Source: CAZYAK01 sp964403335 (GTDB lineage Bacteria; Patescibacteriota; Gracilibacteria; Peribacterales; Peribacteraceae). Taken from it: DNA of 64,000 bases. The position numbers and the translations under genes were made by a program. Below are positions 34,497 through 42,533 of the stretch, piece by piece (position 1 is the stretch's first letter; each line of letters starts with the position of its first letter). Location of the stretch: assembly GCA_964403335.1 (NCBI GenBank), contig CAYOFI010000003.1:1-64000 (forward strand). Reading direction: 5' to 3'. The notes beneath the pieces were generated by a model that was not told the origin of the DNA, did not search any database, and worked only from the letters and a program-made list of their open reading frames with translations.

Positions 34497-34916
34497 TCAC
34501 GGCAACAGTTCGCTCGCATTCCGGATCGACTGTCGCATCGCCTTCACCCCGCCGCGCTCATGCTTTTTTTCGAGCATCTTCTCTTTCGCTTTCCGTGACC
34601 GGCGCATTTTCTGTTTCCGGATTTTAAATTTCTCCTGCGCCAATTGCGATTCCTTCCCGCGCACTTTTTCGTCGAGTTTCAGAATCAACAGTTTCCACGC
34701 TGACAACCGATTTTTGGATTGTTCGCGGTGCGCCTGGCAACGGATCTCGATATCCGTCGGCACATGACGGAGCTGGACGCAGCTGGCCGTCTTATTGATC
34801 TTCTGGCCGCCGTGGCCGCTGCCGCGGATAAAGTTCTCTTCCACGTCCTCAGGACGCAGTCCGAGGGACTGCGCCTGAGCGAGCAACGGTTCGGGGAGCT
34901 CGACGGGGAAATTCAT
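34497..34916 (-). CDS. GGQ-domain peptidyl-tRNA hydrolase, release-factor-like (ArfB type)
   Basis: A 139-aa protein with only the catalytic domain of class I release factors: IRGSGHGGQKINKTASCVQL holds the GGQ that enters the peptidyl-transferase centre. The codon-recognition domains of RF1/RF2 are missing, and the end is a basic helical tail (FKIRKQKMRRSRKAKEKMLE), as in ArfB/YaeJ and mitochondrial C12orf65, which rescue stalled ribosomes by placing such a tail in the empty mRNA channel. TACACT ends 7 nt before the ATG at 34916. The gene is convergent with the amidase-SpoIID gene, 6 nt away. Confidence 0.88.
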   Translation of the reverse strand: MNFPVELPEPLLAQAQSLGLRPEDVEENFIRGSGHGGQKINKTASCVQLRHVPTDIEIRCQAHREQSKNRLSAWKLLILKLDEKVRGKESQLAQEKFKIRKQKMRRSRKAKEKMLEKKHERGGVKAMRQSIRNASELLP

Positions 34917-34947
34917 GCCCAGCAGTGTACCTGCATGGGCAACCGTA

Positions 34948-35580
34948 TTATTTGGTGAGCGGTTTGCCGCAGTAGTTCAGCGCGGAGTGTTCGATGGGAT
35001 CGCTGAAGCCCGCAAGGCGAACTTCCGTGCCTTCGGGCACATCATGACTGGCGATAACATTCAAAGGTGTGCATTCGCCCGCCGTTTCGGCCGTGCCCTC
35101 GTCACCCGCGCGGTACCACACGAGCACGCGCTTGTTGATGTGATCGCGTGTAATGGCGACTTCCTGACCGCCGCCGGCGAACCATGCGGAGAGCACGGCG
35201 AGCGTGGTCGTTCTGGCCTCGGGCGGGGCGAAGATGTACGAGCGGGGATCGACGTAGCTGAGCGTGCCGGTAATCGGGGGCAACGTGACGTTGCCTTCAA
35301 TCGTGCCGGACATGTGCAGCACGGCCGTGGTGACGGGCGTGCCGGCATCTTCAATTTGCGTCGTCTGGAGTTCGATCGTAAGGGTTGTGCCGGTGCCGGC
35401 CTGGAGCGTCGACTCCGCCATGATGGATGCTTCCGAGGACGACTGCGTTGCGGTGTCGGTGACGGGAGCGGCGGGGGCGCAGGCGGCAAGTGCGAGGAGC
35501 AACAGCGACGAAGCTACACTCCAGCGAAGGGAAGAATGAGAAAACGGAGAAGAAGTTGTAGAGGTGCGAAGACGTGTCAT
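34948..35580 (-). CDS. Lipoprotein of unknown function
   Basis: A 210-aa protein with a positively charged, long n-region, a hydrophobic stretch and a lipobox (LLLLALAACAPAAP), so it should be lipid-modified at the Cys near residue 34 and processed by signal peptidase II (lspA is at 51219). A Ser/Thr-rich linker leads to a beta-rich domain (TTLTIELQTTQIED, HMSGTIEGNVTLPPITGTLS, RVLVWYRAGDE). The start overlaps the stop of the upstream gene by 4 nt (ATGA), so the two are coupled and probably work together at the membrane. Confidence 0.78.
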   Translation of the reverse strand: MTRLRTSTTSSPFSHSSLRWSVASSLLLLALAACAPAAPVTDTATQSSSEASIMAESTLQAGTGTTLTIELQTTQIEDAGTPVTTAVLHMSGTIEGNVTLPPITGTLSYVDPRSYIFAPPEARTTTLAVLSAWFAGGGQEVAITRDHINKRVLVWYRAGDEGTAETAGECTPLNVIASHDVPEGTEVRLAGFSDPIEHSALNYCGKPLTK

Positions 35581-36050
35581 TTCTCGAGGCGGAAAAAAGT
35601 AATGGTAAAAGGAATGCCGGGGAGGATACGCAGATGCGCTTTGCCGAGATACTTTCCCGGTGCGGTTTCGACAAGCTCATCCAGCACCCACTTCAGCCAG
35701 AAGGAATTGCCGGGAATGTTGTAATCGATCGCCAGGACTTCGACTTCCGGATCGCGCAGCCCTTTCGTCACGTACGTTTTGAACGGATATTTTTCGGTCC
35801 GCGCGCCGTTTTTCTCGAATACATTTTTACCCGTCTTCTCCGCCGCGCTAAACGTTTTACCCGTCCATCCGCCCGGCACCGTCATGCGGCCGGGGACGGA
35901 GCCTTTCAAAAATCCTTCCGGGTGCGGCTCGGGGGCATGACCTTTTTTAAATTCCAATTGTTCGGGCTTGGCTTCGGTCTGGTGCGAGCGGACAAACAAC
36001 CACACCAGGCTGCCTAAAACAACGATGGTGAGGAGAGAGAAGAAACCCAT
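35577..36050 (-). CDS. Membrane-anchored hypothetical protein, 157 aa
   Basis: A single N-terminal membrane helix (FFSLLTIVVLGSLVWLFV) is followed by an external domain of about 125 residues: HAPEPHPEGFLKGSVPGRMT, WTGKTFSAAEKTGKNVFEKN, PEVEVLAIDYNIPGNSFWLKWVLDELVETAPGKYLGKA in pieces. The last part (LAIDYNIPGN to GKAHLRI) is beta-rich and is not a family I know. It is first in a two-gene unit with the lipoprotein gene (ATGA overlap). A TATTCT box lies 20 nt before the ATG, so it has a short leader. Confidence 0.65.
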   Translation of the reverse strand: MGFFSLLTIVVLGSLVWLFVRSHQTEAKPEQLEFKKGHAPEPHPEGFLKGSVPGRMTVPGGWTGKTFSAAEKTGKNVFEKNGARTEKYPFKTYVTKGLRDPEVEVLAIDYNIPGNSFWLKWVLDELVETAPGKYLGKAHLRILPGIPFTITFFRLEK

Positions 36051-36128
36051 AGAGAAAGGGGAGAGAGTCTAGAATAGCTTACATCGCAAACCTAGCGAAG
36101 AATTCGCCGTTTTCCGGGTAGAAGACGC

Positions 36129-37286
36129 TTATGCGAGCGCTTTCTGTAAGGCATCGATGCGATCACACACTTCCCACCTCACTCCCAAATCCTCCCGGCC
36201 CATGTGGCCATACGCGGCCAATTGGCGGTACTGGGGCTTGAGAAGATCAAGATCTTTGATGATGGCGGCTGGCCGGAGATCGAAGACTTTTTTCACGGCA
36301 TCTTCGAGTTTTCGATCACTGACAGTTCCCGATCCAAAGGTATCGACACGGATCGACACCGGCGCGGCAACGCCGATCGCATATGCGACCTGCACTTCGC
36401 ATTTCTTCGCGAGCCCGGCTTTGACGACGTGCTTTGCGACCCAGCGCGCCGCATACGCAGCGGACCGGTCGACCTTGCTCGGGTCTTTCCCGGAGAACGC
36501 GCCGCCTCCATGCCGGCTGTATCCGCCATACGTATCCACGATGATTTTGCGCCCCGTCAGACCGCAATCGCCCGGCGGCCCGCCGATCACGAATCTTCCG
36601 GTGGGGTTGATGTGGTACTTCGTGTTTGCGTCGACGTACTGTCCACAGACAGGATCGATAATCAACGCCTTGATGTCTTTGCAGATCTGTTCGTGCGAGA
36701 CGACATCCGCATGCTGCGTGCTCAGCACGACGCAATCCACGCGCTCAGGCTTCCCGTCATCGGAATACTGCACCGTCACTTGGCTTTTGCCGTCGGGACG
36801 CAGCCAGCTCAGTCCTTTCTGTTTGCGGACTTCCGAGAGCTTGCGCGTCAGGCGATGCGCCAAGGAGATCGGCAGCGGCATCAACTCGGGAGTCTCATCA
36901 CACGCGAACCCGAACATCAATCCCTGATCGCCCGCGCCCTGTTCTTTTTTCTCATCGGGCTTCTCATCCACCCCCATCGCGATGTCCGTGCTCTGTTCCC
37001 CCACGCTCACCATCACCGCGCACGCCTTGTGATCGAACCCGTACGTCGCATCGTCATACCCGATTTCCTGGATCGTCCGGCGCGCGACGTCCGCGAGCGG
37101 AATATAGCCGGATGTCCGCATCTCTCCGGCAATCACCACAAGCCCGGTCGTGACCAAACACTCTGCAGCAACGTGTGCTTGGGGATCGAGACGCAACGCT
37201 TCATCCAGAATCGCGTCGGAAATTTGGTCGCAGATTTTATCGGGGTGGCCTTCGGTGACGGACTCGGAGGTGAAAAAATGAGACAT
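36129..37286 (-). CDS. metK: S-adenosylmethionine synthetase
   Basis: A 385-aa enzyme making SAM from methionine and ATP. Motifs: SESVTEGHPDKICDQISDAI at the N-terminus (ATP-binding His), GAGDQGLMFGFACDET, GGGAFSGKDPSKVDRSAAYA (phosphate-binding P-loop), and FVIGGPPGDCGLTGRKIIVD. Length and order match the family. Unlike most genes here it has a long leader, and that leader contains a SAM-I riboswitch and an intrinsic terminator just before the ATG, so expression should fall when SAM is plentiful. It is divergent from zwf. Confidence 0.98.
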   Translation of the reverse strand: MSHFFTSESVTEGHPDKICDQISDAILDEALRLDPQAHVAAECLVTTGLVVIAGEMRTSGYIPLADVARRTIQEIGYDDATYGFDHKACAVMVSVGEQSTDIAMGVDEKPDEKKEQGAGDQGLMFGFACDETPELMPLPISLAHRLTRKLSEVRKQKGLSWLRPDGKSQVTVQYSDDGKPERVDCVVLSTQHADVVSHEQICKDIKALIIDPVCGQYVDANTKYHINPTGRFVIGGPPGDCGLTGRKIIVDTYGGYSRHGGGAFSGKDPSKVDRSAAYAARWVAKHVVKAGLAKKCEVQVAYAIGVAAPVSIRVDTFGSGTVSDRKLEDAVKKVFDLRPAAIIKDLDLLKPQYRQLAAYGHMGREDLGVRWEVCDRIDALQKALA

Positions 37287-37301
37287 ACGAATGGGAGAGA
37301 T

Positions 37302-37329
37302 AAAAAAAACTCTTCCTGCGCAGAAGAGT
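37302..37329 (-). terminator. Regulatory terminator of the metK leader
   Basis: On the minus strand ACTCTTC-CTGCGCA-like loop-GAAGAGT followed by seven T, 15 nt before the metK ATG and just after the riboswitch P1 helix. This is the expression platform expected of a transcriptional SAM-I OFF switch. Confidence 0.88.
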
Positions 37330-37338
37330 GATATGTGG

Positions 37339-37443
37339 CTATCGCTCCCCTGGAGGGGCTGGATTTCCCACTACGTCCGCCGCGGCGGACAAGTTGGGGG
37401 GTGTCTTGTAACGGGCCAGATCCCTCGACACCTCTCTGGATAG
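37339..37443 (-). promoter_or_regulatory. SAM-I family riboswitch controlling metK
   Basis: The leader begins and ends with a P1 helix, CTATC (37443-37439) and GATAG (37343-37339). Inside it reads CCAGAGAGGTG, GAGGGATCTGGCCC, ACCCCCCAAC, a perfect P3 hairpin GTCCGCCGCGGCGGAC, and GGGAAATCCAGCCCC, which match in order the conserved blocks of SAM-I aptamers (AGAG-GG, GAGGGA-TGGCCC, GGCAACC, AA-TCCAGC). It lies between the metK promoter and a terminator. SAM-IV is a close alternative class. Confidence 0.88.
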
Positions 37444-37460
37444 AACGATGATATGCCACG

Positions 37461-37488
37461 ATTGTAGCTACCAGACGGCAAAAATCAA
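37461..37488 (-). promoter_or_regulatory. metK promoter
   Basis: TTGATT (37488-37483), a 16-nt spacer and TACAAT (37466-37461) on the minus strand, about 18 nt before the riboswitch P1 helix. Confidence 0.75.
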
Positions 37489-37552
37489 GTACCTGTTCTT
37501 TGCCGGACCGTGTCCTCTACAATGAGACTCTGCGACACATCGCCACTCCCTC

Positions 37553-39025
37553 ATGCCTCTTGCCTCCCATCCCTCCACCGAACTCAAGACCAGCTCGCCC
37601 TTCAGTTTCGTGCTGTTTGGCGCGTCGGGAAATTTGGCCAAACTGAAACTCTATCCGGCACTCTACATTCTCTTTTTGAAGAAACGCCTGCCGAAAGATT
37701 TTGCGGTTGTCGGATTCTCGCGGACGGAGATGTCGGACTCGGCATTCAAAGAGCTGGTGGAGCAATCCATCCGCGGTCACCTGCAGGAAGTGAACAAAAA
37801 CACCGTCGCGGAATTTTTGACGCACGTGCACTACCACCAAGGCGACTACAACGCGGAGAAGGATTTTGCGTCGCTTGCCGCCCGTCTGGAGACGATCGAA
37901 AAAGGATGGAAAGATCCCGTCCGGTTGGTCTACCTTTCCATTCCGCCCACGGTGGTTTCCGCCGTATTGCACAACATGTGCAAGGGCGGCGTCCACCGCA
38001 AAGGAAAGCCGTTCCGATGCATCGTGGAAAAACCTGTCGGGCATGACTTGAAGACCTTTGAAATCCTGGAAAAAGATCTGCTCTCGTGCTTTGCGGATGA
38101 CGAGATCTATCTGCTCGATCACTACTTGGGAAAGGAAGCGGTGCGCAACGTGTATTACCTGCGCTACGCCAATCCCATCCTGGAACGACTCTTTAAAAAC
38201 ACGCTCATTCATCACGTGGAAGTCGCGGCGTTTGAAGAGCGCGGACTGGAGGGGCGAGCGGGGTATTTCGATTCGACGGGAACGTTCCGCGACATGTTCC
38301 AGAGCCACTTGTTGATGATGCTGTCGCTCCTGACCATGCACATCAAAGAGACGGAAGAAGGACTGCGCGCAAGCCGTATCAACGCGCTCAAACAGCTCTA
38401 TCTGCCACCAGCCGCGGATATGGATCATCTCGTGCTGCAGGCACAGTACACGGGCGGCATGGCGCACGGGGAAACGGTCGTGGGCTATGCGGAGGAAGAA
38501 GGTGTGGCAAAAGGCTCACGGGCCAATACCTACGCGGCATTGAAATTGCAGAGTAAAGAGGCGCGGTGGCAGGGCGTGCCGTTTTATCTGCGCTCGGGAA
38601 AACGCCTGGGCAAAAAAGAGACGCGCATTTCCATTCAATTCCAAGAACCGCATGCGGTGGGGGAGGGCGCCGAACCCAACCGGCTCGACATCATTTTGCA
38701 GGGAGAAGCCGGCATGCGGATGTTCCTGCAGACGAAGATCGGCGGCACCACGCCGGCGTTCCGGCCGCTGGTCATGGAAGATCCGCTGGTCTGTATGGGC
38801 GACTGTCTTCCGGAGCATGGATTACTGCTCCTGGAAGCGATTCACGGTCGCAAGCATTGGTTCTTGCAGTTCGAAGAAGTCCGCACGGCATGGCGGTTGA
38901 TTGATCCCCTGCAGGCGCATTTGGATAAGCCCTCCACGCCCCTCCATCTGTACACGGCAGGCTCCGTAGGCCCGGAAGAAGCTGACGCGTGGATTGCACG
39001 CGACGGGACGAAGTGGTTCCTATAA
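37553..39025 (+). CDS. zwf: Glucose-6-phosphate 1-dehydrogenase
   Basis: A 490-aa enzyme opening the oxidative pentose phosphate pathway and yielding NADPH. The nucleotide fold has FGASGNLAKLKLYPALYILF (the usual GDLA reads GNLA), then IVEKPVGHD and the active-site signature LLDHYLGKEAVRN with its catalytic His region. The C-terminal domain has FYLRSGKRLGKKETRISIQF, which contacts NADP and substrate. TACAAT lies 29 nt before the ATG, so there is a short leader. The next gene, pgl, encodes the following step. Confidence 0.96.
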   Translation: MPLASHPSTELKTSSPFSFVLFGASGNLAKLKLYPALYILFLKKRLPKDFAVVGFSRTEMSDSAFKELVEQSIRGHLQEVNKNTVAEFLTHVHYHQGDYNAEKDFASLAARLETIEKGWKDPVRLVYLSIPPTVVSAVLHNMCKGGVHRKGKPFRCIVEKPVGHDLKTFEILEKDLLSCFADDEIYLLDHYLGKEAVRNVYYLRYANPILERLFKNTLIHHVEVAAFEERGLEGRAGYFDSTGTFRDMFQSHLLMMLSLLTMHIKETEEGLRASRINALKQLYLPPAADMDHLVLQAQYTGGMAHGETVVGYAEEEGVAKGSRANTYAALKLQSKEARWQGVPFYLRSGKRLGKKETRISIQFQEPHAVGEGAEPNRLDIILQGEAGMRMFLQTKIGGTTPAFRPLVMEDPLVCMGDCLPEHGLLLLEAIHGRKHWFLQFEEVRTAWRLIDPLQAHLDKPSTPLHLYTAGSVGPEEADAWIARDGTKWFL

Positions 39026-39044
39026 CTAACAATCTTCCTCTACT

Positions 39045-39067
39045 TCTCTCCCCCGCAGGGGGAGAGA
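39045..39067. repeat. Perfect hairpin between zwf and pgl
   Basis: TCTCTCCCCC-GCA-GGGGGAGAGA, a 10-bp stem. It belongs to the CTCTCCC...GGGAGAG class seen at 20521 and 56703. It precedes the independent pgl promoter, so it may end zwf transcripts. Confidence 0.8.
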
Positions 39068-39116
39068 CCGAGTGAGGGGGACATGCGGACATGAAGATTT
39101 CATATACTATGCACAT

Positions 39117-39815
39117 ATGATCCCCCCAATTCTTCTTGAGGCCCAAACAGACGAGGAATTTGTGGAGCGCTCCACAGAGGCTCTTGCCGAGGTCATTCAA
39201 CGCGCAATAGCTGACCGTGGCGAGTGCGTGATCGGCCTGTCGGGCGGATCAACGCCCAAACCCATGTACGCGCTCTTGGGCACCCGCACAGATATCAATT
39301 GGACGAAAGTCTGGATCTTCCTCGTCGATGAACGACACATTGCTGCAAGCGAGAACGACAGCAACACGAAACTTGTGACGGATACGCTGATCGGACCCGC
39401 AGGCATTCCCGATGATCACTTCATCCGACCCAACGCCGATCTGCCCATTGCGGACTGCATCGCCGAGTACGACAAAGCCCTCCAATCACTTTTTGCCGAC
39501 CATGGAACGCCCGATGCCGTGACGCTCGGCTTGGGCGAAGACGGCCACATCGCCTCCCTGTTTCCGCCACTTGCGGATGAAGCCTTCGGCCCCACCACAG
39601 CAATTCACACCACAACCGACCGCTTCGCCGTCCACGACCGCATCTCCGTCACGCTGCCCCTCCTGCGCAACACACCCGAAGCCTTTGTCTTCCTGAAGGG
39701 CGAAGCAAAAAAGAAAGTCTGGGACTCCATGATGGCCTCCACTGAAGGCCCCTCTCGCTGGCCGATGAAGTATGTGATGGCGTTCGGGAGGACGACGGTG
39801 ATCACACTCGCGTGA
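39117..39815 (+). CDS. pgl: 6-phosphogluconolactonase
   Basis: A 232-aa DevB/Pgl-type lactonase hydrolysing the product of Zwf to 6-phosphogluconate. Signatures: CVIGLSGGSTPKPMYALL, VWIFLVDERHIAASENDSN and TLGLGEDGHIASLFPP (active-site His). Length fits the bacterial family. TATACT (39103-39108) ends 8 nt before ATG 39117; the frame opens 45 nt further up but that part is not conserved. Its own promoter lets it be expressed apart from zwf. Confidence 0.95.
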   Translation: MIPPILLEAQTDEEFVERSTEALAEVIQRAIADRGECVIGLSGGSTPKPMYALLGTRTDINWTKVWIFLVDERHIAASENDSNTKLVTDTLIGPAGIPDDHFIRPNADLPIADCIAEYDKALQSLFADHGTPDAVTLGLGEDGHIASLFPPLADEAFGPTTAIHTTTDRFAVHDRISVTLPLLRNTPEAFVFLKGEAKKKVWDSMMASTEGPSRWPMKYVMAFGRTTVITLA

Positions 39816-39816
39816 T

Positions 39817-40074
39817 TCATGAATGATAAACGCCTTGTCTGTGTCCGACATTTTCCACAAAAACGGTAACCGTTTTCTTTTCTATTTCGTAAATAATTCT
39901 GTACGGCCACACACGAATCACCCATTTACCATCATATTCTCCTAAGAGCTTTTTCCCGCGGAATGGATCATCCCGTAAGCTGATAATCGCCTCCGTAAGG
40001 CGTTTTTGATCTTTGGGCGGAAATTTTTCCATGTCTTTTTGCGCACGCCGTAGGACGACTACTGTATACGTCAT
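39817..40074 (-). CDS. RelE/ParE-type toxin
   Basis: An 85-aa protein of the RelE/ParE superfamily, most likely a ribosome-dependent mRNA interferase: TYTVVVLRRAQKDMEKFP, then RLTEAIISLRDDPFRGKKLL, KWVIRVWPYRIIYEIEKKT and VFVENVGHRQGVY, with the Arg/Tyr set of RelE-like enzymes. The ATG overlaps the antitoxin stop by 4 nt (ATGA), the usual antitoxin-first order and coupling. It ends 2 nt from the convergent pgl stop. Confidence 0.92.
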   Translation of the reverse strand: MTYTVVVLRRAQKDMEKFPPKDQKRLTEAIISLRDDPFRGKKLLGEYDGKWVIRVWPYRIIYEIEKKTVTVFVENVGHRQGVYHS

Positions 40075-40340
40075 ACCCCAAATTTTTTCCGGAGTTCATC
40101 CAGTGTAATAAAATCGCCTTTCTCTTTGTCTCGCTTTGCCTCACGCAACGCTGCAACCGTATCGGGATCTGACATGATATCCAGCGTCTCCAAAAGACTC
40201 TCATACTCATCAACGGACAAAAATATTCCCTTCGGATGACCTTCATGCGTAATGACGACCGATACTCCAGGCGTCTCGATCTTCTTCAGCATGGCAAAGA
40301 AATTCTTCCGTGCTTCTGTCGCAGTCATGGTATTTTTCAT
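40071..40340 (-). CDS. Phd/YefM-type antitoxin
   Basis: An 89-aa antitoxin. The N-terminal DNA-binding Phd fold is MTATEARKNFFAMLKKIETP and VVITHEGHPKGIFLSVDEYE; the C-terminal half (TVAALREAKRDKEKGDFITL) is the toxin-binding part. TATAAT (40352-40347) ends 6 nt before ATG 40340, so the message is leaderless; the opening at 40394 is too early. Family members repress their own operon; the palindromic-looking GTACGC-TATAATGTACAT overlapping the -10 box may be the operator. Confidence 0.9.
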   Translation of the reverse strand: MKNTMTATEARKNFFAMLKKIETPGVSVVITHEGHPKGIFLSVDEYESLLETLDIMSDPDTVAALREAKRDKEKGDFITLDELRKKFGV

Positions 40341-40390
40341 ATGTACATTATAGCGTACACCTATGCCCATGCGCAAGAAGTGCAATGTGG

Positions 40391-40765
40391 TCATACGGGC
40401 GTAAGTTCCCGAAAATGCGCCACAATCTTTCCGTCTTTCACACAGAGCAAATCGACCCGATAGCCGCCACGATAATCATGCCGGGCGACCCAACGGCGCG
40501 CGGAGCGGAATAACAGATAGCGTTTGCGCGGGCCCGCGAGCTTTTCGGGCATGAACGCCCCGCCCATATGCTTGCGCGTCCGCACCTCCGCAAACACCAT
40601 CACCTTGTCTTTCGGGTCGAACGCGACGATATCAATCTCATCTTTGCCCAAACGCACATTCGTGGCACGGACGCGGTACCCCAGACTATGTAAAAACTGC
40701 ACAGCAGCTTCTTCACCGTGTTTTCCGGTGATCAGATGTGCCGGCGAGGGGAGTGCATCACCCAT
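40391..40765 (-). CDS. YraN family endonuclease-like protein (UPF0102)
   Basis: A 124-aa protein with the Holliday-junction-resolvase/restriction-endonuclease fold: GKHGEEAAVQFLHSLGYRV, then LGKDEIDIVAFDPKDKVMVF and AEVRTRK, giving the catalytic E-D-ExK-like set (Glu, Asp, Glu/Arg). Its function in bacteria is unclear. It often sits near rnhB or comM, and here comM is the divergent neighbour. The ATG at 40765 directly follows TATCGT; if that is the -10 box the transcript would start inside the gene, so another box upstream, or a later start, is possible. Confidence 0.85.
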   Translation of the reverse strand: MGDALPSPAHLITGKHGEEAAVQFLHSLGYRVRATNVRLGKDEIDIVAFDPKDKVMVFAEVRTRKHMGGAFMPEKLAGPRKRYLLFRSARRWVARHDYRGGYRVDLLCVKDGKIVAHFRELTPV

Positions 40766-41000
40766 ACGATATGCAAAGATGACTGCACATCAGACAGAAA
40801 AATAGAGCTAAAAAAGTGAAGGCAAGTGCACGCTCTGTCTTCTTCGCTCATGCAAGCGACTCTCGGACGTTCCACAGGGGTGTGGAACGCCCCAAGCGAG
40901 CGTTCATCAGCCCAAAAAAGGTGGGTAATTGTCCACCCTGTTTTCGTTGCTGAACATTGGTGTACGCAAGTACACTCGTTTTTGTCTTTTCCTCATCCAC
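40766..41000. promoter_or_regulatory. Divergent region between yraN and comM
   Basis: Holds a REP-like hairpin (40868-40889), a GGTGG/CCACC hairpin (40920-40937) with A-run before and TTTT after, and the comM promoter: TTGCTG (40947-40952), 18 nt, TACACT (40971-40976). No gene is apparent. A terminator-like hairpin between divergent genes hints at a small transcript. Confidence 0.5.
40868..40889. repeat. REP-like hairpin
   Basis: CGTTCCACA-GGGG-TGTGGAACG, a perfect 9-bp stem with a 4-nt loop. It shares GTTCCA/TGGAAC with the hairpin beside the RAYT gene at 28415, 12 kb away. Confidence 0.75.
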
Positions 41001-42500
41001 ATGCTCACGCAGTTAACCTCCTTTGCGAACATCGGTCTCCATAGCGAATGCATTACCGTCGAAGCCGGATCCAGTCTTGGCGAAATACGCTTCTTCATCG
41101 TCGGTCTCGGCGATACAGCCGTCCAAGAGAGTAAACATCGCGTCAGTATGGCGCTGCGCAGCAATGGATTTTGGATTCCCACAGGGCGTGTCACCACGGT
41201 AAACCTCGCGCCCGCAGATATCCGCAAAGTCGGCCCGCGGTATGACCTGCCGATTGCGCTTGGAGTTCTGCTCGCGCACGAACTTGTGAACATTCCTCCT
41301 TCAGCGGTGGAGGGCGTGGCGTTTTTGGGGGAGCTGGCATTGGATGGAACGCTCCGGCATGTCTCCGGCGTTCTTCCCGCAGCCATCGCGTGTCAAAAAC
41401 ATGGCATTCATACGCTGGTCGTTCCAGCCGTGAACGGACCGGAGGCGGCACTCGTTCCAGGGCTGAAAGTCATCGCGCCCAATCATCTGACAGAGGTGAT
41501 AGAAATTCTGCAAGGCACACGCACACCTGATCCTGTTGAACCTCCAGCATCTGCACCACCGCCCGATGGGCTCGATATCGTCGATTTTTCGGACGTGCGC
41601 GGTCAGGAACAAGCCAAACGTGCCCTGGAAATCGCCGCTGCGGGCGGACACAACGTTCTCCTGTCTGGCATCCCCGGCTCCGGCAAAACGCTCCTGGCGC
41701 GCGCATTCCGGGGCATTCTGCCGCCCCTCACACAGCAGGAGTCGATTGAAGTCACGCAGATCTATTCGGTCGCCAATCTGCTCCCCAAAGATACGCCGCT
41801 CCTCCAGAACCGTCCTTTCCGCCTGGTACATCACACCGCGAGCGGGGTCTCCATTGTCGGCGGGGGGCGGGTGCCTGGTCCGGGCGAGATCAGTTTGGCC
41901 CATCGCGGCGTCTTATTTTTGGATGAACTCGCGGAATTTCCGGCACAAGTATTGGAAGTGCTGCGCCAGCCGCTGGAAGACCGCACCATCACCATCACCC
42001 GCGCGAATGGGTCGGTCACCTTCCCCGCGGATTTCATCATGGTCGCGGCTATGAACCCCGCGCAGTACAGCGCGGGCAGCGCACAAAAAATCGAACGACG
42101 GATTTCCGCACCACTCCTCGACCGCATCGACCTGACGATTGATGTTCAAGCCGTGCCCATTGAAGACCTGCAGCGCAAACCCTCGGACAACGCAGAGACC
42201 ACAGCCGTCATCGCGGCGCGTGTCGTGGGCGCGCGGGAGCGGCAACGTGCGCGGCTCAAAGACACGGGCTTCACCACCAACAAAGAAATGGGAGTGAAGG
42301 AAATCGACAGGCTCTGTCCGCTGGATGCGCGCTGCGAACAAATTCTCCGCCAAGCCGTGGAGCGATTGAACTTGTCCGCCCGCAGCTACCACCGCACCAT
42401 CAAAGTCGCCCGCACGATTGCGGACTTGGCAGGCAAAGAAAATATTGAAGCCGGCCATGTGGCGGAGGCATTGCAGTTCCGCCAAAGCATCCGCACGTGA
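41001..42500 (+). CDS. comM: ComM/YifB AAA+ ATPase (Mg-chelatase-like)
   Basis: A 499-aa AAA+ protein of the YifB/ComM family. ComM is a hexameric helicase promoting branch migration during natural transformation. An N-terminal LonC-like domain (ITVEAGSSLGEIRFFIVGL, VNLAPADIRKVGPRYDLPIA) precedes the ATPase: VLLSGIPGSGKTLLARAF (Walker A), GVLFLDELAEF (Walker B), a C-terminal lid with SARSYHRTIKVARTIADLAG. The frame opens at 40929, but the family N-terminus corresponds to ATG 41001, 24 nt after TACACT. The neighbouring yraN is a common partner. Confidence 0.94.
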   Translation: MLTQLTSFANIGLHSECITVEAGSSLGEIRFFIVGLGDTAVQESKHRVSMALRSNGFWIPTGRVTTVNLAPADIRKVGPRYDLPIALGVLLAHELVNIPPSAVEGVAFLGELALDGTLRHVSGVLPAAIACQKHGIHTLVVPAVNGPEAALVPGLKVIAPNHLTEVIEILQGTRTPDPVEPPASAPPPDGLDIVDFSDVRGQEQAKRALEIAAAGGHNVLLSGIPGSGKTLLARAFRGILPPLTQQESIEVTQIYSVANLLPKDTPLLQNRPFRLVHHTASGVSIVGGGRVPGPGEISLAHRGVLFLDELAEFPAQVLEVLRQPLEDRTITITRANGSVTFPADFIMVAAMNPAQYSAGSAQKIERRISAPLLDRIDLTIDVQAVPIEDLQRKPSDNAETTAVIAARVVGARERQRARLKDTGFTTNKEMGVKEIDRLCPLDARCEQILRQAVERLNLSARSYHRTIKVARTIADLAGKENIEAGHVAEALQFRQSIRT

Positions 42501-42533
42501 TGGTACAATGCGCCAACTTTCCGCTCTCCACTC

